From: Caldilinea sp.
GTDB taxonomy: Bacteria; Chloroflexota; Anaerolineae; Caldilineales; Caldilineaceae
Length of the DNA: 6,375 nt
Assembly: GCA_026389955.1 (NCBI GenBank)
Contig: JAPLGY010000217.1
Location: 1-6,375, forward strand
Direction: 5' to 3'
The position numbers and the translations under genes are program-made. How positions within the stretch are numbered: the stretch's first letter is position 1; the number at the start of each line of letters is the position of its first letter. The notes beneath the pieces were generated by a model. That model did not search any database. It was not told the origin of the DNA and saw only the letters and a program-made list of their open reading frames with translations. Below, piece after piece: positions 1 to 6,375 of this stretch.

Positions 1-167
<167 letters not shown>

Positions 168-182
168 AGAAGGAGCGTCAAG

Positions 183-740
183 ATGCACCCTGCCCCACAC
201 CTCACCACAGCCGAACTCGAAGCAGGCCTGGAAGAGATCCGCTGCTCCCCCCACCAGGAAGGCACGCTTGCCTTGATCGTGCGCAGGCCCGCCACCGACC
301 TCCGCGAGGTCCTCCAGGAAGGGTACCTGGATCTGGAACTTGGCCTGGTCGGCGACAACTGGCTGGAACGAGGCAGCACCCGGACGGCAGACGGTTCGGC
401 CCACCCCGACATGCAGCTCAACATCATGAATGTACGCTGTATCGCCCTGGTGGCCCAAGACAAAAGCCGCTGGCCGCTCGCCGGCGACCAGCTTTTTGTC
501 GACCTCGACCTCAGCGAAAACAACCTGCCGCCCGGCTCCCAACTGGCCATCGGGAAGGCCATCGTCGAGGTCACTGCCGTGCCCCATACCGGCTGCAGCA
601 AATTTCAAGCCCGCTTCGGCGCCGACGCACTCAAGTTTGTCAACTCCCCCACCGGCCGGGCGCTGCACCTGCGCGGCATCAACGCCCGGGTCCTCCAGCC
701 AGGCAAAATCCGCCCTGGGGATCGCGTCCGCAAACTCTGA
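183..740 (+). CDS. MOSC domain-containing protein
   Basis: This is a 185-residue soluble protein consisting of a single MOSC domain, the fold shared with the C-terminal part of molybdenum cofactor sulfurases and with YiiM/MARC-type proteins. In those families it binds molybdenum cofactor or carries sulfur through a conserved cysteine. The visible hallmarks are GLVGDNW (54-60), the HTGCSKFQARFG segment (135-146) with the candidate sulfur-carrying Cys138, and LRGINARVLQPG (163-174) with the Asn-x-Arg typical of the family, followed by GKIRPGD near the C-terminus. The start ATG 183 has an AAGGAG ribosome site at 169-174, eight bases upstream. It lies 15 bases after the ligA stop and is probably co-transcribed, although no functional tie to DNA ligation is known. 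There is no signal peptide or membrane segment, and no FeS or Rieske domain. Its exact substrate cannot be told from sequence; family assignment is firm. Confidence 0.88.
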   Translation: MHPAPHLTTAELEAGLEEIRCSPHQEGTLALIVRRPATDLREVLQEGYLDLELGLVGDNWLERGSTRTADGSAHPDMQLNIMNVRCIALVAQDKSRWPLAGDQLFVDLDLSENNLPPGSQLAIGKAIVEVTAVPHTGCSKFQARFGADALKFVNSPTGRALHLRGINARVLQPGKIRPGDRVRKL

Positions 741-774
741 ACGCGCTCCCCAGCCGGACCCCCGCCCCGCTCCC

Positions 775-1656
<882 letters not shown>

Positions 1657-1662
1657 TCTCAC

Positions 1663-1668
1663 CCTCCT
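1663..1668 (-). promoter_or_regulatory. Shine-Dalgarno site deciding the FAH start
   Basis: The minus strand reads AGGAGG here. It directly abuts GTG 1662 (zero spacing, too close for initiation) but lies six bases before TTG 1656, the usual distance. The first in-frame ATG (1641-1639) is 21 bases away and has no site of its own. This is why TTG was chosen as the start. Confidence 0.7.
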
Positions 1669-1688
1669 GACTCTGGTAGCAGATCATG

Positions 1689-1702
1689 TGCTGCATGCTG
1701 CA
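1689..1702. promoter_or_regulatory. Imperfect dyad / tandem 7-mer in the FAH-MFS gap, possible operator
   Basis: TGCTGCA is repeated twice head to tail. Because of its composition, the 14 bases also match their own reverse complement at 12 positions (all but the fourth and eleventh), centred on GCATGC. The site lies about 26-39 bases downstream of the FAH -10 element and 30-odd bases before the FAH start codon, a position where a bound repressor would block transcription. No regulator gene lies directly beside the pair. Role as an operator is inference only. Confidence 0.25.
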
Positions 1703-1727
1703 GATAAATACAATAGATTCCTAACCC

Positions 1728-1733
1728 ATTATA
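1728..1733 (-). promoter_or_regulatory. Perfect -10 element (TATAAT) for the FAH gene
   Basis: On the minus strand the bases read TATAAT, an exact sigma70 -10 hexamer, in an A/T-rich patch of an otherwise GC-rich window. It is about 72 bases before the TTG start at 1656. The -35 region at optimal spacing (1751-1756, ACCATA on the minus strand) is poor, so the promoter may be weak or need an activator. Its -35 position overlaps the -10 element proposed for the divergent transporter. Confidence 0.45.
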
Positions 1734-1752
1734 ACAAAGGTCCCTCTCCCTA

Positions 1753-1761
1753 TGGTATGAT
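1753..1761 (+). promoter_or_regulatory. Extended -10 element for the MFS transporter gene
   Basis: The bases TGGTATGAT combine the TGn extension with TATGAT, five of six bases matching TATAAT. Extended -10 promoters can work without a good -35, and here the -35 region (around 1733-1738, AACAAA) is poor. It would start transcription near 1768, about 40 bases before the ATG at 1809. It overlaps the expected -35 position of the opposite FAH promoter, so the two would compete for RNA polymerase. Confidence 0.4.
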
Positions 1762-1808
1762 GAAGAAATTCTACCCGTTTTGTCAGATTGTGCCAAGGAG
1801 ACCTGTCG

Positions 1809-3086
1809 ATGCAGACCAGCCCCACCTCCCCCTTTTTTTATGGCTGGATCGTCGTTGCCGCCACCGCAGCTGCCCTGCTGATTTCGTCCGGTGTCCGCTC
1901 GGCACCCGGCGTCTTTCTGGTCCCCCTGCAGCAGGAGACCCAGTGGAGCACCAGCGTGATCGCCTTCGCCGTCTCGGTGGGAATGCTCGTGCTCGGGCTG
2001 ACCGCCCCCCTCGGCGGCTGGCTGATCGACCGCTTCGGCCCACGCAAGCTGGCCGTGGTGGCGCTGATCACCCTCTCGACCGGCATGGCCGCCAGCGCCT
2101 TCGCCTCCACCCCCTGGCAGCTCACCCTGCTCTGGGGCGGCGTCAGCGGCATCGGCACCGGGATCATCTCCGGCGTGCTCGGCGCTGCCGTGGCCATGCG
2201 CTGGTTTGTGACACACCGCGGGCTTGTGATCGGCATGTTCGGCGCCTCAACCTCGGCCGGACAACTGCTCTTTGTGCCCGGCTTGATGGTGACAGCCACC
2301 ACGCTGGGCTGGCGCCCTAGCTCGTTGCTCATCTCGCTGGCCGCTATGGTCGCCGTGCTGCCGGTTCTGCTCTTTTTGCGCAACGAACCGGCCGACGTCG
2401 GCACCCTCCCACTCGGGGCCCTCCCACCCGGGACCCTTCCACCCGGGACCCTTCCCACACCCCCACAGCGTCAGGGCAGCGAAGCAGGGATCATGCACCG
2501 CGCGCTGCAAAGCACCGAATTCTGGCTGCTGGCCGGCACCTTCTTCATCTGCGGCGCTACCTCCACCGGCCTGATCGGCACCCACCTGATCCCCCACGCC
2601 CACGACCACGGCATCCCACAAACCACCGCCGCCGGCATGCTGGCCCTGATGGGCACCATGAACTTTGTCGGCACCCTCGGCTCAGGCTGGCTCACCGACC
2701 GCTACGACCCACGCAAGCTGCTCGCCCTGTACTACAGCTTTCGCGGCCTCTCGCTCCTCTTTCTCCCTTTTGTCACCGAACCAGTCGGGCTGGCCACCTT
2801 TTCGATCCTCTTCGGCCTGGATTACATCGCCACCGTCCCCCCAACCACAGCACTGGTCGCAGACCACTTCGGACGACGCAACGTCGGGACCGTCTACGGC
2901 TGGGTCTTCTGCAGCCACCAGGTAGGCGCCGCCCTGGCCGCCTGGGGCGGTGGGCTGGCACGCGACACCCTGGGCAACTATGCCCTGGCCTTCTTGCTGG
3001 CCGGCTTGCTGGCCGTTGCCGGCGCCCTGCTCTCCATGCGCCTCGGCCGCACCCCACTCGCCACACCCCTCCCCTCCACCCGCTGA
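1809..3086 (+). CDS. MFS transporter, monocarboxylate / oxalate-formate antiporter type
   Basis: This is a 425-residue inner-membrane protein with about twelve predicted transmembrane helices in two halves. The N-terminus has the FFYGWIVV signature (9-16) seen in the OFA/MCT-like part of the major facilitator superfamily. Motif A is clear after helix 2 (GGWLIDRFGPRK, 69-80) and recurs in the second half (GSGWLTDRYDPRK, 301-313). The segment RWFVTHRGLVIGMFG (131-145) is also typical of this group. Such transporters move small carboxylates with protons or by exchange. The frame is open from TTG 1788, but ATG 1809 has AAGGAG at 1795-1800 with eight-base spacing and gives a sensible short cytoplasmic N-terminus. 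It is divergent from the FAH enzyme gene, suggesting uptake of the acid that enzyme or its pathway uses. The central loop carries an unusual short repeat (198-217). The substrate cannot be fixed from sequence. Confidence 0.9.
   Translation: MQTSPTSPFFYGWIVVAATAAALLISSGVRSAPGVFLVPLQQETQWSTSVIAFAVSVGMLVLGLTAPLGGWLIDRFGPRKLAVVALITLSTGMAASAFASTPWQLTLLWGGVSGIGTGIISGVLGAAVAMRWFVTHRGLVIGMFGASTSAGQLLFVPGLMVTATTLGWRPSSLLISLAAMVAVLPVLLFLRNEPADVGTLPLGALPPGTLPPGTLPTPPQRQGSEAGIMHRALQSTEFWLLAGTFFICGATSTGLIGTHLIPHAHDHGIPQTTAAGMLALMGTMNFVGTLGSGWLTDRYDPRKLLALYYSFRGLSLLFLPFVTEPVGLATFSILFGLDYIATVPPTTALVADHFGRRNVGTVYGWVFCSHQVGAALAAWGGGLARDTLGNYALAFLLAGLLAVAGALLSMRLGRTPLATPLPSTR
2400..2459 (+). repeat. Four-copy 15-base tandem repeat in the MFS central loop
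   Basis: Four imperfect 15-base units run in frame from 2400, 2415, 2430 and 2445. They encode GTLPL, GALPP, GTLPP and GTLPT (residues 198-217), in the cytoplasmic loop between helices 6 and 7. Units three and four are almost identical at the DNA level, suggesting recent slippage. Copy number may vary between strains without breaking the frame. Confidence 0.85.
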
Positions 3087-3156
3087 AGCGAGCCCTCCAT
3101 TGCCGTCATTCGTAAAATCCGCCGACGATCATGTACCAGGCCATGGTGCACAGGCG

Positions 3157-3185
3157 TTGACGAGCGACCAATTTCGTATTATTAT
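3157..3185 (+). promoter_or_regulatory. Near-consensus sigma70 promoter of the unknown 411-residue gene
   Basis: TTGACG at 3157-3162 (five of six to TTGACA) is followed, after exactly 17 bases, by TATTAT at 3180-3185 (five of six to TATAAT). This is the best promoter in the window. Transcription would start near 3192, leaving a leader of about 70 bases before the ATG at 3262. An 8-base palindrome lies just past the predicted start. Confidence 0.7.
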
Positions 3186-3193
3186 TTATCCTA

Positions 3194-3201
3194 CAACGTT
3201 G
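3194..3201. promoter_or_regulatory. Palindrome CAACGTTG at the predicted transcription start, possible operator
   Basis: This perfect 8-base palindrome begins about two bases after the predicted +1, where a bound repressor would block initiation. The same 8 bases, plus the preceding A, occur again at 5014-5021, just upstream of the marR gene. A MarR dimer site is an attractive reading, but MarR operators are usually longer (16-20 bases) and the flanks of the two copies do not match. Confidence 0.3.
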
Positions 3202-3205
3202 AGCG

Positions 3206-3226
3206 ATTCCACCAAAAAGCTGGAAT
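3206..3226 (+). other. Short hairpin in the leader of the unknown gene
   Basis: ATTCCA (3206-3211) pairs with TGGAAT (3221-3226) around a nine-base, A-rich loop. A G-U pair could extend the stem by one. It lies within the predicted 5' leader, more than 20 bases before the ribosome site, and has no T-run, so it is not a terminator. It could affect RNA stability or be chance. Confidence 0.25.
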
Positions 3227-3261
3227 TTATCCTCAACCAACGCACGTAAAGGAGGTGTGGC

Positions 3262-4497
3262 ATGGTCGACAACAACGAAACCCCACGGTCAGAGGAAGCG
3301 CTGCTCGACGAAACTGGGAAAGCCTATCTCAAAGCCAAAGCCACTCAGGAAGCCAAAAATGCGCTGCTGGTGGCCCAAAAACAGGGAGCCCAGCTCGAAC
3401 GCGAGCTGGCCGCCGCCGGCACGACCGCCAATCTGCCAACCCCCCTGGGCGGCAGCGCCACCCTCAACAACACCGCACAGATCGCCCGGCTGGTCACCCA
3501 CCACGCACTACGCCACGAAGCCGAAAAAGCCGGCGCCCGGATCGACCATCAGCTCTCTGCTGGACAGACCGACCGCAGCCGACACGCCCATCTTCTGATC
3601 GTAGATACCCTCCACCTGCTGGAAGAACAGACGGCGCTGACCGCCGTGCAGAGCCAGCTGGCCAGCGCCACCCGGTCGGTCGAAAAACAGCTCAACGAAA
3701 ATACCGCACGCTGCCAAGCCCTCCCACTGGCCCAGACAGCAGCCAGCGAACACCCTGAACCAGATAAGGCAGCCCTCTCCCTGCTCGGTGCCGTCGGGAT
3801 CGGAGAGACATTGGGCACCGCAGCAGCCATGATCTCTGCCCTGAGCAATGCCGCCGGCGCAGCCGCATCGGTAGCCTCCTGGTTCCGCAGAGAAAAAACC
3901 GTCGACGGACTCGATCTGACGGTAGAGAGCACCACAGCCAAACTGCTCCTGGCCCACAGCATCCAACATCACAAAGTCTCTCTTGCAGGCTTCGGACTGG
4001 TTAAACACTCCAGCCTCCTTCAGGCCCTGACCACCCTGCTGGAAAAGCTGCACGAGCTGATCGACAGCGCAGCACAACTGTCCGCCCAGGCCAGCAGCCT
4101 GCCCGCCGGCGAACAGAAAACGACGCTGGAAAGTGCACTGACCGCCAGCCAGCTGCTGCTCGAAACCGTCGGCAAACTCATCGATGGACTCACCGCAGCC
4201 CCCCCGTCCGGCACAGTCCCTGCTCTCCGGCGGGCGCTGACAGCAGAACAGATGCTCGATCCCTCCTACACCCACTTTCTCTACGTCCAGGTCGAAGCTG
4301 CCGGAGGGCAGAGCATCACCGACAAAAGCCTGTGGCGATCTGCTCAAATCTCCTACGTCGGCGGCGGCGTGCTGAGCTATGTGCTGGCCGAAACCCACGG
4401 CGCTATCGTGGCCGCAGATGTGCTGCCAGTCTTTTCAACCCTGACCAACGCCGAAGAACCCAGAATACAAAACGTGGTTCTGCCCGAAATCAACTAG
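3262..4497 (+). CDS. Uncharacterised helical protein with hydrophobic core segment
   Basis: I do not recognise this 411-residue protein. Four regions can be seen. Residues 1-160 are highly charged, Ala/Gln-rich and heptad-like, consistent with long helices or coiled coil (for example 12-50 and 115-150). Residues 168-207 are a hydrophobic Ala/Gly-rich stretch long enough for one or two membrane-dipping helices, ending in SWFRREK. Residues 220-312 form a second helical, Leu/Ala-rich region. Residues 335-397 look beta-rich, with THFLYVQVEAAGG, SYVGGGVLSYVLAE and GAIVAADVLPV. There is no N-terminal signal peptide. ATG 3262 has AAAGGAGGTG (3248-3257), a full match to the 16S rRNA tail, so high expression is likely. 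The promoter at 3157-3185 is strong and the 3' end overlaps marR. The helix / hydrophobic segment / helix order recalls alpha-helical pore-forming proteins, but that is analogy only. It is clearly a real gene, with codon-position bias like its neighbours; function is unknown. Confidence 0.85.
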   Translation: MVDNNETPRSEEALLDETGKAYLKAKATQEAKNALLVAQKQGAQLERELAAAGTTANLPTPLGGSATLNNTAQIARLVTHHALRHEAEKAGARIDHQLSAGQTDRSRHAHLLIVDTLHLLEEQTALTAVQSQLASATRSVEKQLNENTARCQALPLAQTAASEHPEPDKAALSLLGAVGIGETLGTAAAMISALSNAAGAAASVASWFRREKTVDGLDLTVESTTAKLLLAHSIQHHKVSLAGFGLVKHSSLLQALTTLLEKLHELIDSAAQLSAQASSLPAGEQKTTLESALTASQLLLETVGKLIDGLTAAPPSGTVPALRRALTAEQMLDPSYTHFLYVQVEAAGGQSITDKSLWRSAQISYVGGGVLSYVLAETHGAIVAADVLPVFSTLTNAEEPRIQNVVLPEIN

Positions 4498-4984
4498 CAG
4501 GGTGTGGGACAGATCCGCCCTCCGCTGAACTTGCCCCACACCCTCCCTTTCCTAATTTTTTGCAGAGCTCGCCAAGCTGACGCTGCTCTTCAGGGGTCAG
4601 CACCCCCATTTCTGCAACAATCGCCGCAGCGTGGGCCGGAAAAAGCCCCTGAATCAACGCATGACCCTCCTCGGTGAGCGCCACCATCACCACCCGTCGG
4701 TCGCGCGGGTCGCGACAGCGCTGCACCAACCCACGCTTCTCCAGGTTGTCGATCACCAAGGTCGTGTTGCCACCACTCTTGAGCAACTTGCCACAGATCT
4801 CGGTCTGAGACATGGCCCCCAAATGATAAAGTGTCTCCAAAGTGCCAAACTGGCTGATACTCAGACTCGGATGTGTGCCGTGCTGCGCAACACGCGCGGT
4901 CAACGAATTGTGCGCTCGCGTCAGCTTGATAAACGTGTCCAGCGCCAGTACCTCTTCCGGGCTGCCCGCATAATGGGTCGTCAT
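4490..4984 (-). CDS. MarR family transcriptional regulator
   Basis: This is a 164-residue DNA-binding protein with the MarR winged helix-turn-helix layout. N-terminal dimerisation helices (about 9-35) are followed by SISQFGTLETLYHLGAMSQ (42-60) and the recognition-helix region TEICGKLLKSGGNTTLVIDN (61-80). Then come LEKRGLVQRC and the wing RDPRDRRVVMVALTEEG (91-107), whose DRR is the family signature, and a C-terminal dimerisation helix (about 129-145). MarR proteins act as dimers, usually repressing nearby genes until a small phenolic or oxidising ligand binds. The frame is open from GTG 5014, but that start lacks a ribosome site. ATG 4984 has GAGG nine bases upstream and matches the usual length. 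The gene lies 86 bases after purA on the same strand and overlaps the unknown gene by eight bases at their 3' ends. The last 19 residues (SSAEGGSVPHPAS end) are a low-complexity tail encoded by an inverted repeat. Confidence 0.92.
   Translation of the reverse strand: MTTHYAGSPEEVLALDTFIKLTRAHNSLTARVAQHGTHPSLSISQFGTLETLYHLGAMSQTEICGKLLKSGGNTTLVIDNLEKRGLVQRCRDPRDRRVVMVALTEEGHALIQGLFPAHAAAIVAEMGVLTPEEQRQLGELCKKLGKGGCGASSAEGGSVPHPAS
4499..4561 (+). terminator. Probable terminator after the unknown gene, inside the 3' end of marR
   Basis: A perfect 10-base inverted repeat, AGGGTGTGGG at 4499-4508 and CCCACACCCT at 4535-4544, starts two bases after the unknown gene's stop codon. A run of six T follows at 4556-4561. 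The loop (26 bases) is long and the T-run is 11 bases from the stem, so it is not a textbook intrinsic terminator. On the minus strand no T-run follows, so it would serve mainly the + strand transcript. It overlaps the marR coding end. Confidence 0.45.
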
Positions 4985-5070
4985 CGTACGCTGCCTCACT
5001 TTTTTTACAGGCACAACGTTGCAAGCTCAGGCGATTCTGCAGCAGGGCGTCAGACGCTCAACCGATACCC
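4985..5070 (-). other. Gap between purA and marR with two small palindromes
   Basis: These 86 bases separate the purA stop from the marR ATG. They contain an 11-base dyad, GCGTC-A-GACGC (5047-5057), and the palindrome CAACGTTG (5014-5021). Neither is followed by a T-run on the minus strand, so read-through from purA into marR is possible. I see no good -35/-10 pair for marR alone; the A-rich TGTAAA around 5002-5008 is the only weak -10 candidate. Confidence 0.4.
5014..5021. promoter_or_regulatory. Palindrome CAACGTTG upstream of marR, possible autoregulatory site
   Basis: This perfect 8-base palindrome, centred about 33 bases upstream of the marR ATG, is identical to the one at the promoter of the unknown gene (3194-3201). 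MarR regulators commonly repress their own genes from sites in this position. The flanking bases differ between copies, so the case rests on eight or nine shared bases. Confidence 0.3.
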
Positions 5071-6342
5071 CTATACCACAAACATCTGGTCGCGCTCAGC
5101 CCCCACCGACACATAGTCGATCTGGATCCCAGCCAGCTCGCTGATCCGCTGCAAATAGGCGCGCGCCTGGCTGGGCAGCTCTTCCCAACGCCGACACCCC
5201 ACCGTCGAACAACACCACCCATCCCAAATTTCATACACCGGCGTCACCTGCAGCAGCACCGGCGTGTCTGGCATCGAATCCGCCACCACCGTCCCGTCCG
5301 GCAGCTGGTACCCCACACAAATCTTGAGAAACTCAAAGCCGTCAAGCACATCTAGCTTGGTGATCGCCAGCCCGGTCATCCCGTTGAGCCAGGCCGCATA
5401 GCCGATCGCCACACCGTCAAACCAGCCACAGCGCCGCGGACGACCGGTCGTGGCCCCAAACTCGCTCCCCACTTCGCGCAGCCGGACACCGTCTGCGTCG
5501 TGCAGCTCGGTCGGGAACGGACCCTCCCCAACCGCTGTGCTGTACGCCTTGACCACCCCGATCACCCGGTCCAGCGTGCGCGCCGGCAGCCCCGCCCCAG
5601 ACGCAGCATAGGCCGCAGTCGGGTTGCTGCTCGTCACGTAGGGATAGATCCCCCAGTCCAAATCGCGCATCACCCCCAACTGCCCCTCCAACAGAATCTG
5701 CTTCTTCTGCTGCACCGCCCACCGGGTCATCGGCAAGGTGTCGATGATGCGCCCCCCCAATTTTTCACGATATTCCATACATAACGCATAGAGCGCGTCG
5801 CCGTCCAGCGGAGTTCCTCCCAAAAGCTCGATCTTGCGGTTCACCGTGCGCAAGGCATTCGCCAGCCGACGCTCCAACCACCCGGGCTGCAGCAAATCCC
5901 CCATGCGCAGCCCGACACGGGCCGCCTTGTCCGCATAGGCCGGCCCAATCCCACGCCGGGTCGTCCCAATCGTGTCCTTGCCGCGCGCCGCCTCCTCCAA
6001 TCCATCCAGCTCCCGGTGGTAGGGCATCAACAGCTGTGCCCGCGTGCTGACCCAAAGATTCTCCAGATCAACCCCGCCGGCCCTGAGCGCTTCCATCTCC
6101 TGGAGAAGCGACTGCGGGTTGACCACACAGCCAGAACCAATGATGTTCTGCGTGCGCGGGTTGAAAATACCGCTCGGAATCAGATGCAGCGCATGTTTGC
6201 CAAACGCGTTGATGACCGTATGCCCAGCATTGTCCCCTCCCTGAAACCGAATCACTACATCCGCTTCCTGAGCAAGGTAGTCGATGATCCGACCCTTGCC
6301 CTCGTCGCCCCACTGGGCTCCCACGACTGCGATGACAGCCAT
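5071..6342 (-). CDS. purA: Adenylosuccinate synthetase
   Basis: This 423-residue cytoplasmic enzyme joins IMP and aspartate using GTP, the first committed step from IMP to AMP in purine synthesis. Nearly all family motifs are present: WGDEGKG with catalytic Asp13 (11-17), QGGDNAGHT with catalytic His41 (34-42), [19 protein letters not shown] (126-144), YVTSSN (235-240), the [10 protein letters not shown] loop, [14 protein letters not shown] and TKLDVLDG (guanine recognition). Length is normal for bacteria. Two places differ from the common pattern. The EGAQG motif whose Gln contacts IMP reads EGQLG (219-223), and the C-terminal SVGPxR reads SVGAER. Both may be lineage features rather than defects. 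The start ATG 6342 has AGGAG at 6356-6352 with nine-base spacing. The promoter lies outside or at the edge of the window. marR follows on the same strand after 86 bases. Confidence 0.97.
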   Translation of the reverse strand: MAVIAVVGAQWGDEGKGRIIDYLAQEADVVIRFQGGDNAGHTVINAFGKHALHLIPSGIFNPRTQNIIGSGCVVNPQSLLQEMEALRAGGVDLENLWVSTRAQLLMPYHRELDGLEEAARGKDTIGTTRRGIGPAYADKAARVGLRMGDLLQPGWLERRLANALRTVNRKIELLGGTPLDGDALYALCMEYREKLGGRIIDTLPMTRWAVQQKKQILLEGQLGVMRDLDWGIYPYVTSSNPTAAYAASGAGLPARTLDRVIGVVKAYSTAVGEGPFPTELHDADGVRLREVGSEFGATTGRPRRCGWFDGVAIGYAAWLNGMTGLAITKLDVLDGFEFLKICVGYQLPDGTVVADSMPDTPVLLQVTPVYEIWDGWCCSTVGCRRWEELPSQARAYLQRISELAGIQIDYVSVGAERDQMFVV

Positions 6343-6375
6343 CTGTTCTTTCTCCTGGTTGCTATTTGGCAGATT

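Larger units (their letters stand above)
3087..3261 (+). other. 175-base gap between the MFS gene and the unknown gene
   Basis: The gap holds the promoter, palindrome and hairpin described separately. Its second half (from about 3165) is much richer in A/T than the flanking genes. No convincing terminator for the MFS gene is seen: the only dyad near its end (ACCA-GGCCA-TGGT at about 3135-3147) is short and has no T-run. No small gene with a ribosome site is evident. Confidence 0.5.

Noticed and set aside
1838..2458. Minus strand open frame of about 206 codons opposite the MFS gene
   Set aside because: It lies wholly within a clear transporter gene and has a low-complexity Ser/Pro/Arg composition; it is a shadow of the real frame.
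3130..3150. Small dyad (ACCA-GGCCA-TGGT) downstream of the MFS gene as a terminator
   Set aside because: The stem is only four bases and no T-run follows.
3508..4398. Minus strand open frame of about 296 codons opposite the unknown 411-residue gene
   Set aside because: It is Gly/Cys/Gln-rich with no recognisable domain and no promoter or ribosome site. The + strand frame has a strong promoter, a perfect Shine-Dalgarno sequence and a sensible protein composition.
3262..4984. Unknown gene plus marR as a toxin-antitoxin or defence system
   Set aside because: The genes are convergent rather than in one operon, no toxin or nuclease motif is visible, and MarR is a common stand-alone regulator. 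The evidence is too thin to call a system.
5047..5057. Dyad GCGTC-A-GACGC as a purA terminator
   Set aside because: The stem is too short once a loop is allowed, and the minus strand continues without a T-run. It is mentioned only as a possible protein-binding site or chance.
4631..5116. Plus strand open frame opposite marR
   Set aside because: The minus strand frame is an unmistakable MarR protein with its DRR wing. The + frame has no family features.

Overview
The window is an ordinary-looking, high-GC bacterial chromosomal segment with six genes and the tail of a seventh, packed tightly. No RNA gene, insertion sequence, CRISPR array or phage gene is visible. Strong Shine-Dalgarno sequences (AAGGAG, AGGAGG, AAGGAGGTG), sigma70-like promoter elements and housekeeping genes (NAD-dependent DNA ligase, adenylosuccinate synthetase) show that it is bacterial. 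The unusual IMP-site motif of PurA (EGQLG in place of EGAQG) and the overall style fit my recollection of Chloroflexota (Anaerolineae/Caldilinea-like) genomes. That assignment is an inference and weak. The + strand is C-rich over G in genes of both orientations, which points to a replication-strand bias.

Layout. (1) Positions 1-167: the last 54 residues of DNA ligase LigA (BRCT domain). After 15 bases comes a MOSC-domain protein (183-740), probably in the same transcript. (2) Positions 775-1656 on the minus strand: a fumarylacetoacetate hydrolase (FAH) family enzyme, convergent with the MOSC gene. It is divergent from a major facilitator transporter of the monocarboxylate/oxalate-formate-antiporter type (1809-3086). 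The roughly 150-base gap between them holds back-to-back promoter elements and a short imperfect dyad. This looks like a small uptake-and-catabolism module for an organic acid. (3) Positions 3262-4497: a 411-residue protein I do not recognise, made of helices, an Ala/Gly-rich hydrophobic middle and a beta-like C-terminal domain. It is preceded by a near-consensus promoter and a perfect Shine-Dalgarno sequence. (4) Positions 4490-4984 on the minus strand: a MarR-family regulator whose 3' end overlaps the unknown gene tail to tail. (5) Positions 5071-6342 on the minus strand: purA, 86 bases upstream of marR and on the same strand.

How the parts may work together. The FAH enzyme and transporter are the clearest functional pair. 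The unknown gene and marR share an exact 8-base palindrome (CAACGTTG) in their upstream regions. In the unknown gene it sits just past the predicted start of transcription. MarR may therefore control both itself and this neighbour, but that is only a hypothesis. The unknown protein is the best candidate for new biology here. Nothing in the window amounts to a demonstrable new multi-gene system.
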